Positions 41,661 to 51,208 of a DNA stretch of 60,285 bases are shown one piece after another. The notes under the pieces were generated by a model, which was not told the DNA's origin, did no database searches, and worked only from the letters and a program-made list of their open reading frames with translations. The first letter of the stretch is position 1; each line of letters starts with the position of its first letter. The stretch is from NCBI GenBank assembly GCA_003167555.1, contig PMSN01000001.1, forward strand, positions 1 through 60,285. The letters run 5' to 3'. This stretch comes from Spartobacteria bacterium (lineage in GTDB: Bacteria > Verrucomicrobiota > Verrucomicrobiia > Chthoniobacterales > UBA10450). The position numbers were made by a program, and so were the translations under genes.

Positions 41661-42412
41661 AACTCGACGTCGTCATTCCCGTTTACAACGAAGGGCCGAA
41701 CATCCGCTCGGTGCTGGAGTCTTTCCGGCGTGAACTTCGTATTCCGTACCGTGTGTTGATCTGCTATGACTTCGACGGGGACAGTACGCTGGAAACCCTG
41801 GCATCGTTTTCGCGCGAAGAGTATCATTTCGAGTTCGTCAAAAATAGGGGACGTGGCGTGCTGGAGGCGATTCGTGCCGGTCTTGGGCAGACTACTGCGC
41901 CATTCGTGCTTACCTTCCCGGCCGACGACGATTATAATGCTCCGAGAATCAATGCGATGATGGAGAAAGCCGCTGCCGGATGCGATATCGTGTGCGCGAG
42001 CCGTCTGATGCGCGGCGGCTGCATGGTTGGCTGTTCCTGGGTGAAGGCGGCGCTCGTGCGGACAGCGGCATTTTTACTTTACCACATTGGACGTCTGCCA
42101 ACGCATGATCCCACCAACGGTCTGCGCCTTTTTTCCCGCAGGGTTATCGAGCAGCTACCCAGTGAATCGCAAGTCGGATGGGCATTTAGTTTGGAATGGC
42201 TAGTAAAGTGTCACCGGCTCGGCTGGCCGATCGCGGAATTGCCGGCAGAATGGCATGAGCGAAAGACAGGCACGAGTCGCTTCCGAATCTTGGGGTGGCT
42301 ACCCCAATACTTGGAATGGTTCTTCTATGGTTTCGCCACGACGTGGCTGCGCCGGTCGCCCGAGACTGTCTTGTTGCGAAACGTATCGGAGAATTTTGAA
42401 ACTAACGTATGA
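41657..42412 (+). CDS. Glycosyltransferase family 2
   Basis: 251 residues starting with a TTG that overlaps the upstream TGA. KLDVVIPVYNEGPNIRSVLE is the GT2 start, and FPADDDYNAPRINAM carries the acidic metal motif. NRGRGVLEAIRAGL and the segment PTNGLRLFSRRVIEQL match dolichol-phosphate-type transferases, but the C-terminus lacks extra membrane helices. It transfers a sugar, perhaps to a polyprenyl-phosphate. It overlaps the epimerase gene by four bases. Confidence 0.86.
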   Translation: MKLDVVIPVYNEGPNIRSVLESFRRELRIPYRVLICYDFDGDSTLETLASFSREEYHFEFVKNRGRGVLEAIRAGLGQTTAPFVLTFPADDDYNAPRINAMMEKAAAGCDIVCASRLMRGGCMVGCSWVKAALVRTAAFLLYHIGRLPTHDPTNGLRLFSRRVIEQLPSESQVGWAFSLEWLVKCHRLGWPIAELPAEWHERKTGTSRFRILGWLPQYLEWFFYGFATTWLRRSPETVLLRNVSENFETNV

Positions 42413-43395
42413 GCGATAGGTTCTACCTTGTTACTGGCGCCACCGGCTTCATTGGCAGCGCACTGGTGCGGGCATTGTTGGCCAATGGCAACCACGTCCG
42501 CGCGCTGGACGATGAATCCCGCGGATCACGCGCCCGGCTCCAGGACGTCGAATCGGAGATCGATTGGATGCCAGGGGACGTACGCGATATAACGCAGGTG
42601 GAACATGCGGTGCGAGGTATGGACGCTGTCTGCCATCTCGCAGCGGTGAATGGAACCGAATTTTTTTACAGCCGTCCAGAGCTGGTGCTGGAAGTGGCAG
42701 TGAAGGGCATGGTGAACGTTCTGGAAGCGTGCATCAAGCATGGCGTGGGGGAACTTTTTGTCGCTTCGAGTTCAGAGGTTTACCAGACTCCGCCGGAAGT
42801 TCCTACTGATGAAACTGTACCTTTGTCGATCCCGGATCCGCTCAACCCCCGCTATTCCTATGGAGGCGGGAAAATTATCAGCGAATTGCTCACGCTAAAT
42901 TACGGCCGCAACAAATTGCAGCGGGCGGTGATTTTTCGCCCGCACAACGTTTACGGCCCCGATATGGGATGGGAGCATGTGATTCCGCAATTCGCCGTGC
43001 GAATGGATGAACTGTGCAAGGATACTCAGGGGCCAGTCGTTTTCCCGATCCAAGGCACCGGCGCAGAAACCCGGTCTTTTGTTTTCATTGATGACATGAT
43101 TGCCGGACTCCTGAAGGTAATCGAAAAAGGCGAACACATGAGCATTTATCATGTCGGAACAGATGATGAGACGAGCATTAGAGAGCTAGCCGAGCAGACT
43201 GCGAGTTTCTTCGGTAGAGAAATTCGAATCGCTCCTGGCGCCTTGCAGCCGGGAGGTACGCTCCGCCGGTGTCCGAACATTAGAAAACTTCGCCAACTAG
43301 GTTATGAGCCTGTTGTATCTCTAAAACAAGGCCTGGCCGCGACGATTCCCTGGTATATACAGAACCGAAACAAACAACCATCCCATAATCCATGA
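42409..43395 (+). CDS. NAD-dependent epimerase/dehydratase
   Basis: 328 residues of the extended SDR family. The motif LVTGATGFIGSALVRALLA, HLAAVNGTEFFYSRP, the catalytic Ser of ASSSEVYQ and the Tyr/Lys of YSYGGGKIISELL (YxxGK spacing) are visible; RPHNVYGPDMGWEHVIPQF is standard for sugar 4-epimerases and 4,6-dehydratases. The product sugar cannot be told. Four-base overlaps on both sides show translational coupling with GT2 and the methyltransferase. Confidence 0.85.
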   Translation: MSDRFYLVTGATGFIGSALVRALLANGNHVRALDDESRGSRARLQDVESEIDWMPGDVRDITQVEHAVRGMDAVCHLAAVNGTEFFYSRPELVLEVAVKGMVNVLEACIKHGVGELFVASSSEVYQTPPEVPTDETVPLSIPDPLNPRYSYGGGKIISELLTLNYGRNKLQRAVIFRPHNVYGPDMGWEHVIPQFAVRMDELCKDTQGPVVFPIQGTGAETRSFVFIDDMIAGLLKVIEKGEHMSIYHVGTDDETSIRELAEQTASFFGREIRIAPGALQPGGTLRRCPNIRKLRQLGYEPVVSLKQGLAATIPWYIQNRNKQPSHNP

Positions 43396-44654
43396 ACGCA
43401 GAGAAAAAACTAGCCGCCGGCAGTGGCGGTAGCCTTGTCGTAGACCGCTGCCAGGTTTGCGCTTCTTCCAATTTACAGTCCGTCTTGTTTCTCGGCTATC
43501 TGCCGCCAGTAAATACGATGCCGCTCATCGGAACTCCGCTGGCCGAACAACCGGCTTATCCGGCAGAGTTATTGTACTGCAAAGATTGCACCCTTGCTCA
43601 ACTGGGTTTGATTGTAGATCCGGCAATTCTTTTCCCGCCGACCTATCCCTACACGAGCGGCACCACCAAAATCTTGCGAGATAACTTCGCGGAGCTTTCC
43701 CGTGAGGTGGAATCGCTCTACCCGCTGAAGGCAGGCCAGCTGATCATCGATATAGGCGCTAACGACGGCACGCTCTTAAGCAACTTTCAAAAAAACGATG
43801 TGCGCGTATTCGGCATCGAGCCGACGAACGCCGCGAAACTCGCAATAGAACGAGGTATTCCCTCGATGATTTCCTTTTTCAACAAAGACACCGCGAAGAA
43901 AGCCGTGGCCGAGCAGGGCCCGGCTCAAATCATCACGGCCACCAACGTCTTCGCGCATATCGAGAATATCCACGACATTGTGGAAGGGGTGTTGGCGATG
44001 CTGGATGAGGACGGCATCTTCATCAGCGAATCACATTACTTTCTCTCCCTGCTGGAAACGCTTCAGTACGATACAATTTATCACGAGCATCTGCGTTATT
44101 ACTCATTGACCAGTCTCAAGCACTTGCTGGAAATGCACGGTCTGGAGGTGATCCACGCCAAACGGATCCCGACACACGGGGGCTCGATCAGGGTCTACGC
44201 GACGCGAAAAGGCCGCCATTCAGTTCATCAGAACGTAAGCCAGCTATTGGATGAGGAAAAACGGAAAATTACCGCCGATGCCTTCAGGCAGTTCAAATAC
44301 GCCGTCGTGCAATCCAAGCTCGATCTGCTTGCCCTTCTCAAAGATATTAAAGCCAGTGGCGGCCGAATACATGGCGTAGGCGCGCCATCGCGAGCAACCA
44401 CACTGATTAACTACGTGGGGCTGGATGATGGGATCCTGGATTGTGTTCTTGAAATCAAAGGCTCTTATAAGATCGACAAATACATCCCGGGCACGGTCAT
44501 TCCGGTCTTGGAGGAATCACGGCTGTTTTCAGACCAGCCGGAATACGCGCTCCTGCTATCATGGCACATTGCGGACGAGCTAATTCCGAAACTTACGGCA
44601 CGAGGATTTAAAGGCCGTTATATTATTCCGTTGCCCTCGCCGCGAGTGCAGTAG
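43392..44654 (+). CDS. Sugar C-methyltransferase-like SAM enzyme (NovU/TylCIII type)
   Basis: 420 residues with the three-part layout of C-methyltransferases acting on keto-deoxysugars: an N-terminal zinc domain (CQVCASSN and CKDCTLAQLG), a SAM domain with IIDIGANDGTLLSNFQK, and a C-terminal domain with GVGAPSRATTLINYVGL. HEHLRYYSLTSLKHLLEMHG is another family mark. It should add a methyl group to carbon 3 or 5 of an NDP-4-keto sugar, giving a branched sugar. It ends the + strand sugar operon, facing the leftward one. Confidence 0.86.
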   Translation: MNAEKKLAAGSGGSLVVDRCQVCASSNLQSVLFLGYLPPVNTMPLIGTPLAEQPAYPAELLYCKDCTLAQLGLIVDPAILFPPTYPYTSGTTKILRDNFAELSREVESLYPLKAGQLIIDIGANDGTLLSNFQKNDVRVFGIEPTNAAKLAIERGIPSMISFFNKDTAKKAVAEQGPAQIITATNVFAHIENIHDIVEGVLAMLDEDGIFISESHYFLSLLETLQYDTIYHEHLRYYSLTSLKHLLEMHGLEVIHAKRIPTHGGSIRVYATRKGRHSVHQNVSQLLDEEKRKITADAFRQFKYAVVQSKLDLLALLKDIKASGGRIHGVGAPSRATTLINYVGLDDGILDCVLEIKGSYKIDKYIPGTVIPVLEESRLFSDQPEYALLLSWHIADELIPKLTARGFKGRYIIPLPSPRVQ

Positions 44655-44807
44655 CAATGGTGTGCGAGGCGCAGAAAATCAACGGTTCTCGAATCTCAGA
44701 CCAACGCATCCAACCTCGGACGAAATAACCTTGGTGATAAGGCGCTGGCGTTAATGCGCCATTTGCGGCTTATCAAAGGTCACGCCGGGCCGTTGGAGAA
44801 CAGAACT

Positions 44808-45761
44808 TCACGCGGATGTCGACGCATCGAAGTTAACCTTCTCTTCGACGATGTAGTGCGGCCTGGCTTTTACCTCGTCAAAGATCGCACCGATATATTC
44901 ACCAATCATTCCGAGGAAAATCAGCTGCACGCCGCCGAACCCCGAGATCAGAATCGCAAGAGTCGTCCAACCCGAAGGCAAATTACCTCGGTAAAAATAC
45001 ATAAATGCGCTGTAAATGGCGACAAGCAGTCCGCCGAGCGCGAAACTCAATCCAACCACAATGGCGGCTTGAAGCGGCTTCTTACTAAAAGAGACGACAC
45101 CAGTGATGCCGAAACGAAGAAGTCGTCCCAAAGAGTATTTGGTGCGTCCGCCTCCCCGATCCTGCGCTTCGAATGGAATTCCAACGCGTTTGAAGCCCAC
45201 CCAGCTCATCAATCCGCGCAGAAACTGATTACGTTCGCGAATCTCCGTCTGAAAAATGCGGGCAACCCGCGCTGAAATCAGGCGAAAATCAGCGGCACTT
45301 TCGTCGATCGGGATGTGGGAAAGCCAGTTGATGATTCCGTAGAAAAGCTGGGAACTCTTCCGTCTGAAAAAGCTGCTTCGCGGAGCCGGCTTTCGAATGG
45401 TGTAGATGATATCGAAACCTTTTTCGAATTCTGCCAACATTTTCGGGATCAAGGATGGCGGGTGCTGAAGATCGCTGTCGAGCATCACTACGGCGTCGCC
45501 GTGCGCGTGATCGATGCCAGCAAGGAGCGACATTTGGTGACCGAAGCGGGCGGAAAGGGCTATGATCTTCACCCTGCGGTCTTTCTCTGCGATCTCGCGC
45601 AGAATACTCAGCGAACGGTCCGGGCAAGAATCGACCACATAGATAACTTCGGATTCGTATTGTGCAGCTAACCGATCAAGCACTTCAATCAAACTTTGGT
45701 GAAACTCGAAGATGACCGCCTGCTCGTTGAAAACAGGTGAGATAACGCTGAGCTTTTTCAT
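44808..45761 (-). CDS. GT2 glycosyltransferase with two C-terminal membrane helices (GtrB/DPMS-like)
   Basis: 317 residues. LSVISPVFNEQAVIFEFHQS starts the GT2 domain, VVMLDSDLQHPPSLI carries the metal motif, and SAADFRLISARVARIF is the family's distal segment. Two membrane helices (AAIVVGLSFALGGLLVAIYS and a second ending MIGEYIGAIFDEV) lie at the C-terminus, as in GtrB. It should load a sugar onto polyprenyl phosphate. The start overlaps the reductase-like gene by four bases. A 153-bp convergent space follows, with nothing terminator-like in it. Confidence 0.9.
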   Translation of the reverse strand: MKKLSVISPVFNEQAVIFEFHQSLIEVLDRLAAQYESEVIYVVDSCPDRSLSILREIAEKDRRVKIIALSARFGHQMSLLAGIDHAHGDAVVMLDSDLQHPPSLIPKMLAEFEKGFDIIYTIRKPAPRSSFFRRKSSQLFYGIINWLSHIPIDESAADFRLISARVARIFQTEIRERNQFLRGLMSWVGFKRVGIPFEAQDRGGGRTKYSLGRLLRFGITGVVSFSKKPLQAAIVVGLSFALGGLLVAIYSAFMYFYRGNLPSGWTTLAILISGFGGVQLIFLGMIGEYIGAIFDEVKARPHYIVEEKVNFDASTSA

Positions 45762-46642
45762 CCGATGATTTTTCGAATAGTATCTCTTAGTTGTGTGTAA
45801 GGGAAAGCGCCAATCAAGCGGTGCAGTTCCTGGTTGCTTCCATAATGAACCGGGATATCGACATGCTTAAAGCGGGAACGGTCGGCCCGCACCTCGATCG
45901 GCATGGCAGCGTTATCAATCAAGAGGTCAACGAGAGTCTTGATTGGCGTAGCTATCCCCGTACAAATATTAAAGAGCTTCCCAAACGCGCCCTCATTCTG
46001 AATGAGCATCCAGTAAAGCGTGACGACATCTTCGATATCAATGAAGTCCCGCGACGTCTCGAGGTTTCCAACGTTTATCACGGGCGGCCTTGCGCCGTTT
46101 CTGATCGCGGTGACCTGGCGCGCGAAAGATGTCAAAGCGAGATGTTCGGGCATTCCCGAACCGATAATATTGAACGGACGGACGACAATAACCGGTCGTC
46201 CCTCGTCCTTAGCTGCCGTCAAGGCGATGAGAGTCTGGGCGAGCTTGCTTATCCCATACAGGTTGTACGGATGGCATGGCGTTTCTTCTGTAATGGGCAG
46301 GTCCTGGGCAGAGATTGAACCATATTCCGCCGCGGTGCCTACGACGAGTAGGGGACGATCCTCCATCTTCGCTTCGCGGGTAGCCTGAAGCAATGCTCCG
46401 AAGTAGAGCACGTTAACTCCAAAGTAATCGCCTAATGATTCGCCGGAAGCTACTCCCGCCAAATGGAAAATGTAGTCGGGTCTAACTTGTCGTAGAATAT
46501 CAGCGAGAAAGTTATCGTCTTTCGTTTGATCGTACCGGACCGAAACGGGAAATACTTCGACGGATTGCGACTGCAAGTAACGAGTGAGATGCCTTCCGGA
46601 GAAGCCGCCCGCCCCGGTGATGAGTGCTTTCTTACGTTTCAC
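45758..46642 (-). CDS. NAD-dependent 6-deoxy-sugar reductase/epimerase (Rmd-like)
   Basis: 294 residues. ALITGAGGFSGRHLTRYLQ is the cofactor motif, LLVVGTAAEYGSIS holds the Ser/Thr position, YNLYGISKLAQTL holds the catalytic Tyr/Lys, and VVRPFNIIGSGMPEHLALTS is typical of GDP-4-keto-6-deoxymannose reductases. With Gmd it would make GDP-rhamnose, and with the dehydratase at 47357 another deoxysugar. The short length (about 300) also fits Rmd. It overlaps both neighbours by four bases. Confidence 0.78.
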   Translation of the reverse strand: MKRKKALITGAGGFSGRHLTRYLQSQSVEVFPVSVRYDQTKDDNFLADILRQVRPDYIFHLAGVASGESLGDYFGVNVLYFGALLQATREAKMEDRPLLVVGTAAEYGSISAQDLPITEETPCHPYNLYGISKLAQTLIALTAAKDEGRPVIVVRPFNIIGSGMPEHLALTSFARQVTAIRNGARPPVINVGNLETSRDFIDIEDVVTLYWMLIQNEGAFGKLFNICTGIATPIKTLVDLLIDNAAMPIEVRADRSRFKHVDIPVHYGSNQELHRLIGAFPYTQLRDTIRKIIG

Positions 46643-47352
46643 CGCTGCGGCAGAAACTCGGCCTTGCGGGTTTCAAAGATGTTGTTTGCCGTTTCGTAGT
46701 CATCAAGGCGGCCGATGTCGAGCCAGTAGCACGGTTCTTCGTAACAGTGGACGGCAAGGCCCTCGCTACGAAGCTTCATCATGAGATCGGGAATGTCCTG
46801 GTACTCGCCAGGGGTCAAAAACGGGCGAACCGCATTAATATTCAAGACATTCACTCCCATGCTCACGTTCAAGTGATAGACGGGCTTTTCGAGATAGCGC
46901 ACCAGTTGGCCGTTGGCCGCTTCGACCACACCGAAATCCACGTTCACATCCCGTTTGTAGGTGCCGATAGTCGCAGCGGCGCCGACACTTTTGTGGAAGT
47001 CAAACATCCGTTTGTAGTCAAGCGTCGTCAGTAGGTCGCCATTCATTACCAGGACATCTTCATCGAGTCGATCCAGGCTTAGTCCCACGGGCCCAGCCGT
47101 GCCGAGTGGATGTTCTTCAAATGAATAATCAATTTGTAGCCCCAAGCGCGCGCCGTCTCGAAAGAATGCCTGAAACATTTGACCCATGTACCCAACCGCA
47201 AGAATAACGCGATCTACTCCTGCATTTTTTAACTGCCGAAGCACGACCTCGAGGATCGGCATATCGCCGACAGGCATTAACGGTTTCGGAATGACGGTCG
47301 TGTATGGCCTTAGTCTGGTTCCTTTGCCACCGGCCAGGATTATTGCCTGCAT
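46639..47352 (-). CDS. Sugar-1-phosphate nucleotidyltransferase
   Basis: 237 residues of the NTP-transferase family. The nucleotide-binding signature IILAGGKGTRLRPYTTVIPK and the metal-binding LVMNGDLLTTLDY are complete, and VNVDFGVVEAANGQLVRYLE is typical of short mannose-1-phosphate guanylyltransferase or glucose-1-phosphate thymidylyltransferase relatives without the C-terminal helix. I chose the ATG at 47352 because the earlier frame only adds a non-conserved tail. It activates the sugar for the dehydratase and reductase next to it. Confidence 0.86.
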   Translation of the reverse strand: MQAIILAGGKGTRLRPYTTVIPKPLMPVGDMPILEVVLRQLKNAGVDRVILAVGYMGQMFQAFFRDGARLGLQIDYSFEEHPLGTAGPVGLSLDRLDEDVLVMNGDLLTTLDYKRMFDFHKSVGAAATIGTYKRDVNVDFGVVEAANGQLVRYLEKPVYHLNVSMGVNVLNINAVRPFLTPGEYQDIPDLMMKLRSEGLAVHCYEEPCYWLDIGRLDDYETANNIFETRKAEFLPQR

Positions 47353-47356
47353 AGCT

Positions 47357-48355
47357 TCAGACAGAATATACGCCGATCTTGAAAAAGGATGGATGGTGCC
47401 GGATAAAATCGACGGTTTCCGCAAGGCCCTGCGATAGCTTATATTCCGGTTGCCATCCGAGGAGATCCCGAGCTTGAGAGGAATCGGCTATGAGTTGAAA
47501 CACTTCGCTCTTTGCAGGTCTTTCCCGTTGATCATCATGCAGAATCTTCTTATCAACCCCGAGAATCTGTAAAATACGTGCCGCCAGATCAGCGATGCTG
47601 ATTCCTTTACCCGTGCCCAGATTCAGCACTCTGCCGTCAATGCCCTCGGTTGCACCCATTAAGATCAAGCCGCGGACTGTATCCTTCACGAAATTCAAGT
47701 CACGCACAGGAGTTAGAGCTCCCAAGCGGATCTCTTGTGACGGGCCCAGAGCCTGACTGATGATTGTGGGGACGACAGCCCTTGCGGACTGTCTGGGACC
47801 GTAGGTATTAAATGGCCTCGCCGTGACGATCGGCGTGCCGAAAGCACGGTAAAAACTGTCTGCGATCATATCCGCGCCGATCTTGCTGGCAGAGTACGGC
47901 GATTGTGGCTGGAGGGGATGAGCTTCATTTATCGGCGTATAGACGGCTGTTCCGTAAACCTCCGAAGTGGAAGTATGGATGACACGGCGGATGCCGTGAT
48001 CCCGCGCGGCTTCGAGCACATTGGTCGTTCCTTCTATGTTGGTCCGAACGTAACTCTGTGGCGCAAGATACGAATAAGGAATGCCAATGAGTGCGCCGAG
48101 GTGGAACACCACGTCCTTTCCTTTCACATTGCGAGAAACAAAATACGAATCTTCCAGCGCTCCGGCCACGACCCGGACTTGCGATTTTTTGTCCTGGGTC
48201 AGAAACTCGAGGTTTCCCCAATCACTCCGGGATGTATATCGGATCATTGCCGTTACATCGCACCCCAAATCGAGCAAAGCTTCGGTGAGATGACTTCCAA
48301 TGAAGCCGCCGGCACCAGTGACGAAAACTTTTTTTCCGGACCAGTTGGTCGTCAT
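47357..48355 (-). CDS. NAD-dependent 4,6-dehydratase (LegB-like)
   Basis: 332 residues of the extended SDR family. VFVTGAGGFIGSHLTEALLD starts it, HLGALIGIPYSYLAPQSYV is the LegB-type segment, HTSTSEVYGTAVYTPI carries the catalytic Thr region, SPYSASKIGADMIADSFYRA has the Tyr/Lys, and RPFNTYGPRQSARAVVPTI is very characteristic. LegB acts on an NDP-N-acetylhexosamine in legionaminic acid synthesis. Other enzymes of that pathway (LegC, LegI and so on) are not seen, so the actual substrate is open. It lies four bases before the nucleotidyltransferase start. Confidence 0.82.
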   Translation of the reverse strand: MTTNWSGKKVFVTGAGGFIGSHLTEALLDLGCDVTAMIRYTSRSDWGNLEFLTQDKKSQVRVVAGALEDSYFVSRNVKGKDVVFHLGALIGIPYSYLAPQSYVRTNIEGTTNVLEAARDHGIRRVIHTSTSEVYGTAVYTPINEAHPLQPQSPYSASKIGADMIADSFYRAFGTPIVTARPFNTYGPRQSARAVVPTIISQALGPSQEIRLGALTPVRDLNFVKDTVRGLILMGATEGIDGRVLNLGTGKGISIADLAARILQILGVDKKILHDDQRERPAKSEVFQLIADSSQARDLLGWQPEYKLSQGLAETVDFIRHHPSFFKIGVYSV

Positions 48356-48421
48356 AGCGCAAATTGATACAATGAATTTGGCTCTATTCCCATATAAAAA
48401 TCCGTCACCAGGTAAATTGAG

Positions 48422-49297
48422 CTAAACCTTTTCCGCCACGACGAGCATTATGTCGTAGGTATTCAAGCTGACGAAGGAGTTTTCGGGTATGCACCTGTGG
48501 AAAAACTCGTGAACCGCCCCGCGCGGTTTGTTCAACAGGAAAAGTGAGTAGTAGATCTGTCGAAGGCTCCGCGCCGTTGACGGGTATTTTACCTGCAAGA
48601 CCTCCAAGCCGTATTTCTTCAACAAAGCGGAAATCGTTGCTTTCGAAAAATAATGCAGATGCGAAGGCGGATGAATCATTCGCCACCGGCGTTTTTGCAA
48701 TCTCGGCAGCAGGCCCGAGATGTCACCGGTGGTGATATAAACCCTCCCTCCTTTCTCTAACACCTGAGCGATTTTTTGAATGTAGAGGTGGGGATTATTC
48801 AAATGTTCGATTACATCCCACATAAATACATGAGAGCACGGTGCGGGGTCCGGCGCTTCCAGGAAATCAAGGCACCTCACGTCCAATGAAAGTTGTCGAA
48901 TGGCGTAATTACAGGCCTCGGGCACCACATCGAATCCAACATAACTTAGAAATGGAAATTTCCGCAAAAGCACCTCCCCAAAGAAGCCGTAGGCACAACC
49001 TATCTCTAACGCCCGCTGCCCGGCTCGAAACGCCGTAAAGGAGGAGAGATAGTCCAACCTGCGACGGAAATTGTGCTGCTGGACGGATTTATCGCGGGCG
49101 TAGTCGACATATTCCTCGCCTTTGAAATAGTTTTCCTGGTACACCTTCCTGAGCAACTGCTTGTCAACCTGCATGTTGGCGGCGACATGTCCGCAGGTGC
49201 GGCATTCTTTCAGCGTAGCATCATAGATCAAACGGAAATCACTCGCTCCGCAAACTACACAAGGTGAGACGATTTCCATTACATCAAAGTCTCGCAA
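48422..49297 (-). CDS. SAM methyltransferase with N-terminal zinc ribbon
   Basis: 291 residues. A zinc ribbon opens the protein (CVVCGASD and CRTCGHVAA), followed by a class I methyltransferase with ALEIGCAYGFFGEVLLRKFP and FMWDVIEHLNNPHLYIQ. Glycan-locus methyltransferases of this type often act on lipid-linked sugars or O-antigen chain ends. The ATG at 49279 (MEIVSPC) is an equally possible start. It lies 66 bp upstream of the LegB-like gene on the same strand. Confidence 0.83.
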   Translation of the reverse strand: MRDFDVMEIVSPCVVCGASDFRLIYDATLKECRTCGHVAANMQVDKQLLRKVYQENYFKGEEYVDYARDKSVQQHNFRRRLDYLSSFTAFRAGQRALEIGCAYGFFGEVLLRKFPFLSYVGFDVVPEACNYAIRQLSLDVRCLDFLEAPDPAPCSHVFMWDVIEHLNNPHLYIQKIAQVLEKGGRVYITTGDISGLLPRLQKRRWRMIHPPSHLHYFSKATISALLKKYGLEVLQVKYPSTARSLRQIYYSLFLLNKPRGAVHEFFHRCIPENSFVSLNTYDIMLVVAEKV

Positions 49298-49408
49298 ATG
49301 TGGTCCAACTTCAAGGGCATTGCAGACTGCTCAACGGTATCATGCGTCTGGTGGCCTTTTGGGATAACGCTTCCCCGACGAGCGAGAAGCCCGATTTTGA
49401 ACTGCGCC

Positions 49409-51208
49409 TTATGATGCAGTCTTTGTCGGCGCATTGGCGACGTTTCGCGGTGTTCGACGAATAAACAATGCGAGTGCGCACAATACGAGACCGAGAATCC
49501 CTGCCACGAGAAGGATGGGACTGAATGCAAGGAGCGATCGGACCGCTGATCCGACAGGCCCAACTTCGCGCGGAAGCAGAAACGAATCGGCCCCGAGCCT
49601 TTCGAGAACTTCTGCGCGCCGAAGTCGGTTAAGATCGTTCGTGATCAATTCGAGTGAATGTGAGCCGTTACGGTCTGGTCCGGGGCGAAGGCTGAAGCCC
49701 TGACGCAACGCCAAGAGTCTAGCCCAGACCCCCGGCCAGCTGCGCGTTTGGCAAATGACCAGGTAGCGATGGCCGGCTTGCGGATCGGCTAGCTGGGCCG
49801 TTTTCAACGCTACCCAGCTAAAGGGCTCATCTAAGGGTTGCTTGGTTTCACCATCAATGACTGGAACAGGCTCTCGAATACTCGGCGCCAAAGCCGCTCG
49901 CAACGCTCCCGTCCGCAGTATACGAGACATAACATCCGCCCCTTGATAAGAACCGGTCTGGTCTGCGCTTAGCTTTCGAAATGCATCAACGTCATCGGTT
50001 CGCACAAAAGATCGGAGATTGGCTTCTTGAACGGCAAAGACGGCGGACCGTTGCGGGATCAAGAGGGTCCAGGCCTCCGTTGTGCGTCGGGTTAGCCCGA
50101 CAAGAAAAGTAAGAAGTACGCCTGCAAGAAGAAGCTGAGACGATACCGTAACCGCCTTGCCCACCCCAAAGAGTCTTGGCAGGATCGCTAATCCGGTGAT
50201 TACGAAGGGGCCAAATAAGACGAGGAGTTCGTGATAGCGGTGCGGAATTCCCCCATGGCCTCTCCCATAGGCGAGCGCAAAGATCTGACCAAGGAGCCAA
50301 AGCAGAATTCCCAGGATCGCAAAATCGCCGTTCTTCCATCGCGTCGGGCGGCGCGAGATAAGGGCCGCGGTACCGAGCAGTGCGATTATGATGATTGTCG
50401 GAATGCTAAAGAACTTTTGTGTGAACGGGAAAGCCAGACTTTCGAGAATAAGACTGCAGAATTCCCAAACGCTTGTTGCCGCCAGCTGATTGCCTGGAAC
50501 CCGCGGCGTGGCTGCAAACAATCCGGCCGCGAGCGCCAACCAGGTTATGATGGCGAGGACATGTGTTTTGAAATCTCTTCTTAGTTGAAGCCAGCGCACA
50601 AATGTTATTCCGGCGCAAATTGCAGGGGTAATCACCCCGCCGGCCATGCCCAGGAAAGAAGCGACAGCCGCAGCCAGCCCGAAAAACCATCTAACGGAAA
50701 AAGGTGAACTTTCCGAGACCGCGACAATCGCGAAAAGGGAGCCAAAGATTAAAAAATACCAGCACGCGCTAATTCCCCAAAGGGTGTTTTGAAACCCGAG
50801 TGGACTGCAAAATATCGCCAACAGAAGTATTGGTAAGAGCCAACGCTCAAGTCCTCTGGCAAGGCGGAAAAGCTGGGAGATTAAGATGGTTCCGAAAAAT
50901 GCGAAGAGGCCGACGTTCATCACCGCTTGCGCAAGGCAATCCCAGAAACCTCCGTCAAGAGTCACCAAGGCGAGTTGGGTCAAGCGTGAGAGTACAAGCC
51001 GATGTTCGTTTTCGGCCGTGAAAAGATGGGCGAGTGTTAGTTTCCGTTCGAGAAACGGCTGAATGATTGTCGTTCCCTCAAAACCCCATTGATCCCAGTA
51101 GGGATGTGCAAAGCCTGCCAACGCCACAAGGTGCAAGCGGACGGCAAAGATTAGGGCAAAACAGCCAGCGCACACCGAAAAGGGCAGACGAAGGTGATTG
51201 TTCGACAT
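49409..51208 (-). CDS. Polytopic membrane protein of unknown function
   Basis: 599 residues from the ATG at 51208, which begins the membrane part directly. About ten to twelve membrane segments are spaced over the first 480 residues, the first loop has PYWDQWGFEGTT and then ENEHRLVLSRL, and a soluble stretch of about 100 residues lies before the last helix. The acidic loop after the first helix would suit a GT-C enzyme, but I do not recognise the family. The 253-bp gap before it holds nothing I can identify. Confidence 0.7.
   Translation of the reverse strand: MSNNHLRLPFSVCAGCFALIFAVRLHLVALAGFAHPYWDQWGFEGTTIIQPFLERKLTLAHLFTAENEHRLVLSRLTQLALVTLDGGFWDCLAQAVMNVGLFAFFGTILISQLFRLARGLERWLLPILLLAIFCSPLGFQNTLWGISACWYFLIFGSLFAIVAVSESSPFSVRWFFGLAAAVASFLGMAGGVITPAICAGITFVRWLQLRRDFKTHVLAIITWLALAAGLFAATPRVPGNQLAATSVWEFCSLILESLAFPFTQKFFSIPTIIIIALLGTAALISRRPTRWKNGDFAILGILLWLLGQIFALAYGRGHGGIPHRYHELLVLFGPFVITGLAILPRLFGVGKAVTVSSQLLLAGVLLTFLVGLTRRTTEAWTLLIPQRSAVFAVQEANLRSFVRTDDVDAFRKLSADQTGSYQGADVMSRILRTGALRAALAPSIREPVPVIDGETKQPLDEPFSWVALKTAQLADPQAGHRYLVICQTRSWPGVWARLLALRQGFSLRPGPDRNGSHSLELITNDLNRLRRAEVLERLGADSFLLPREVGPVGSAVRSLLAFSPILLVAGILGLVLCALALFIRRTPRNVANAPTKTAS

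Noticed and set aside
44741-44760. GGCGC/GCGCC hairpin as terminator between convergent operons
   Set aside because: Five-base stem with a ten-base loop and no T-run; too weak to call.
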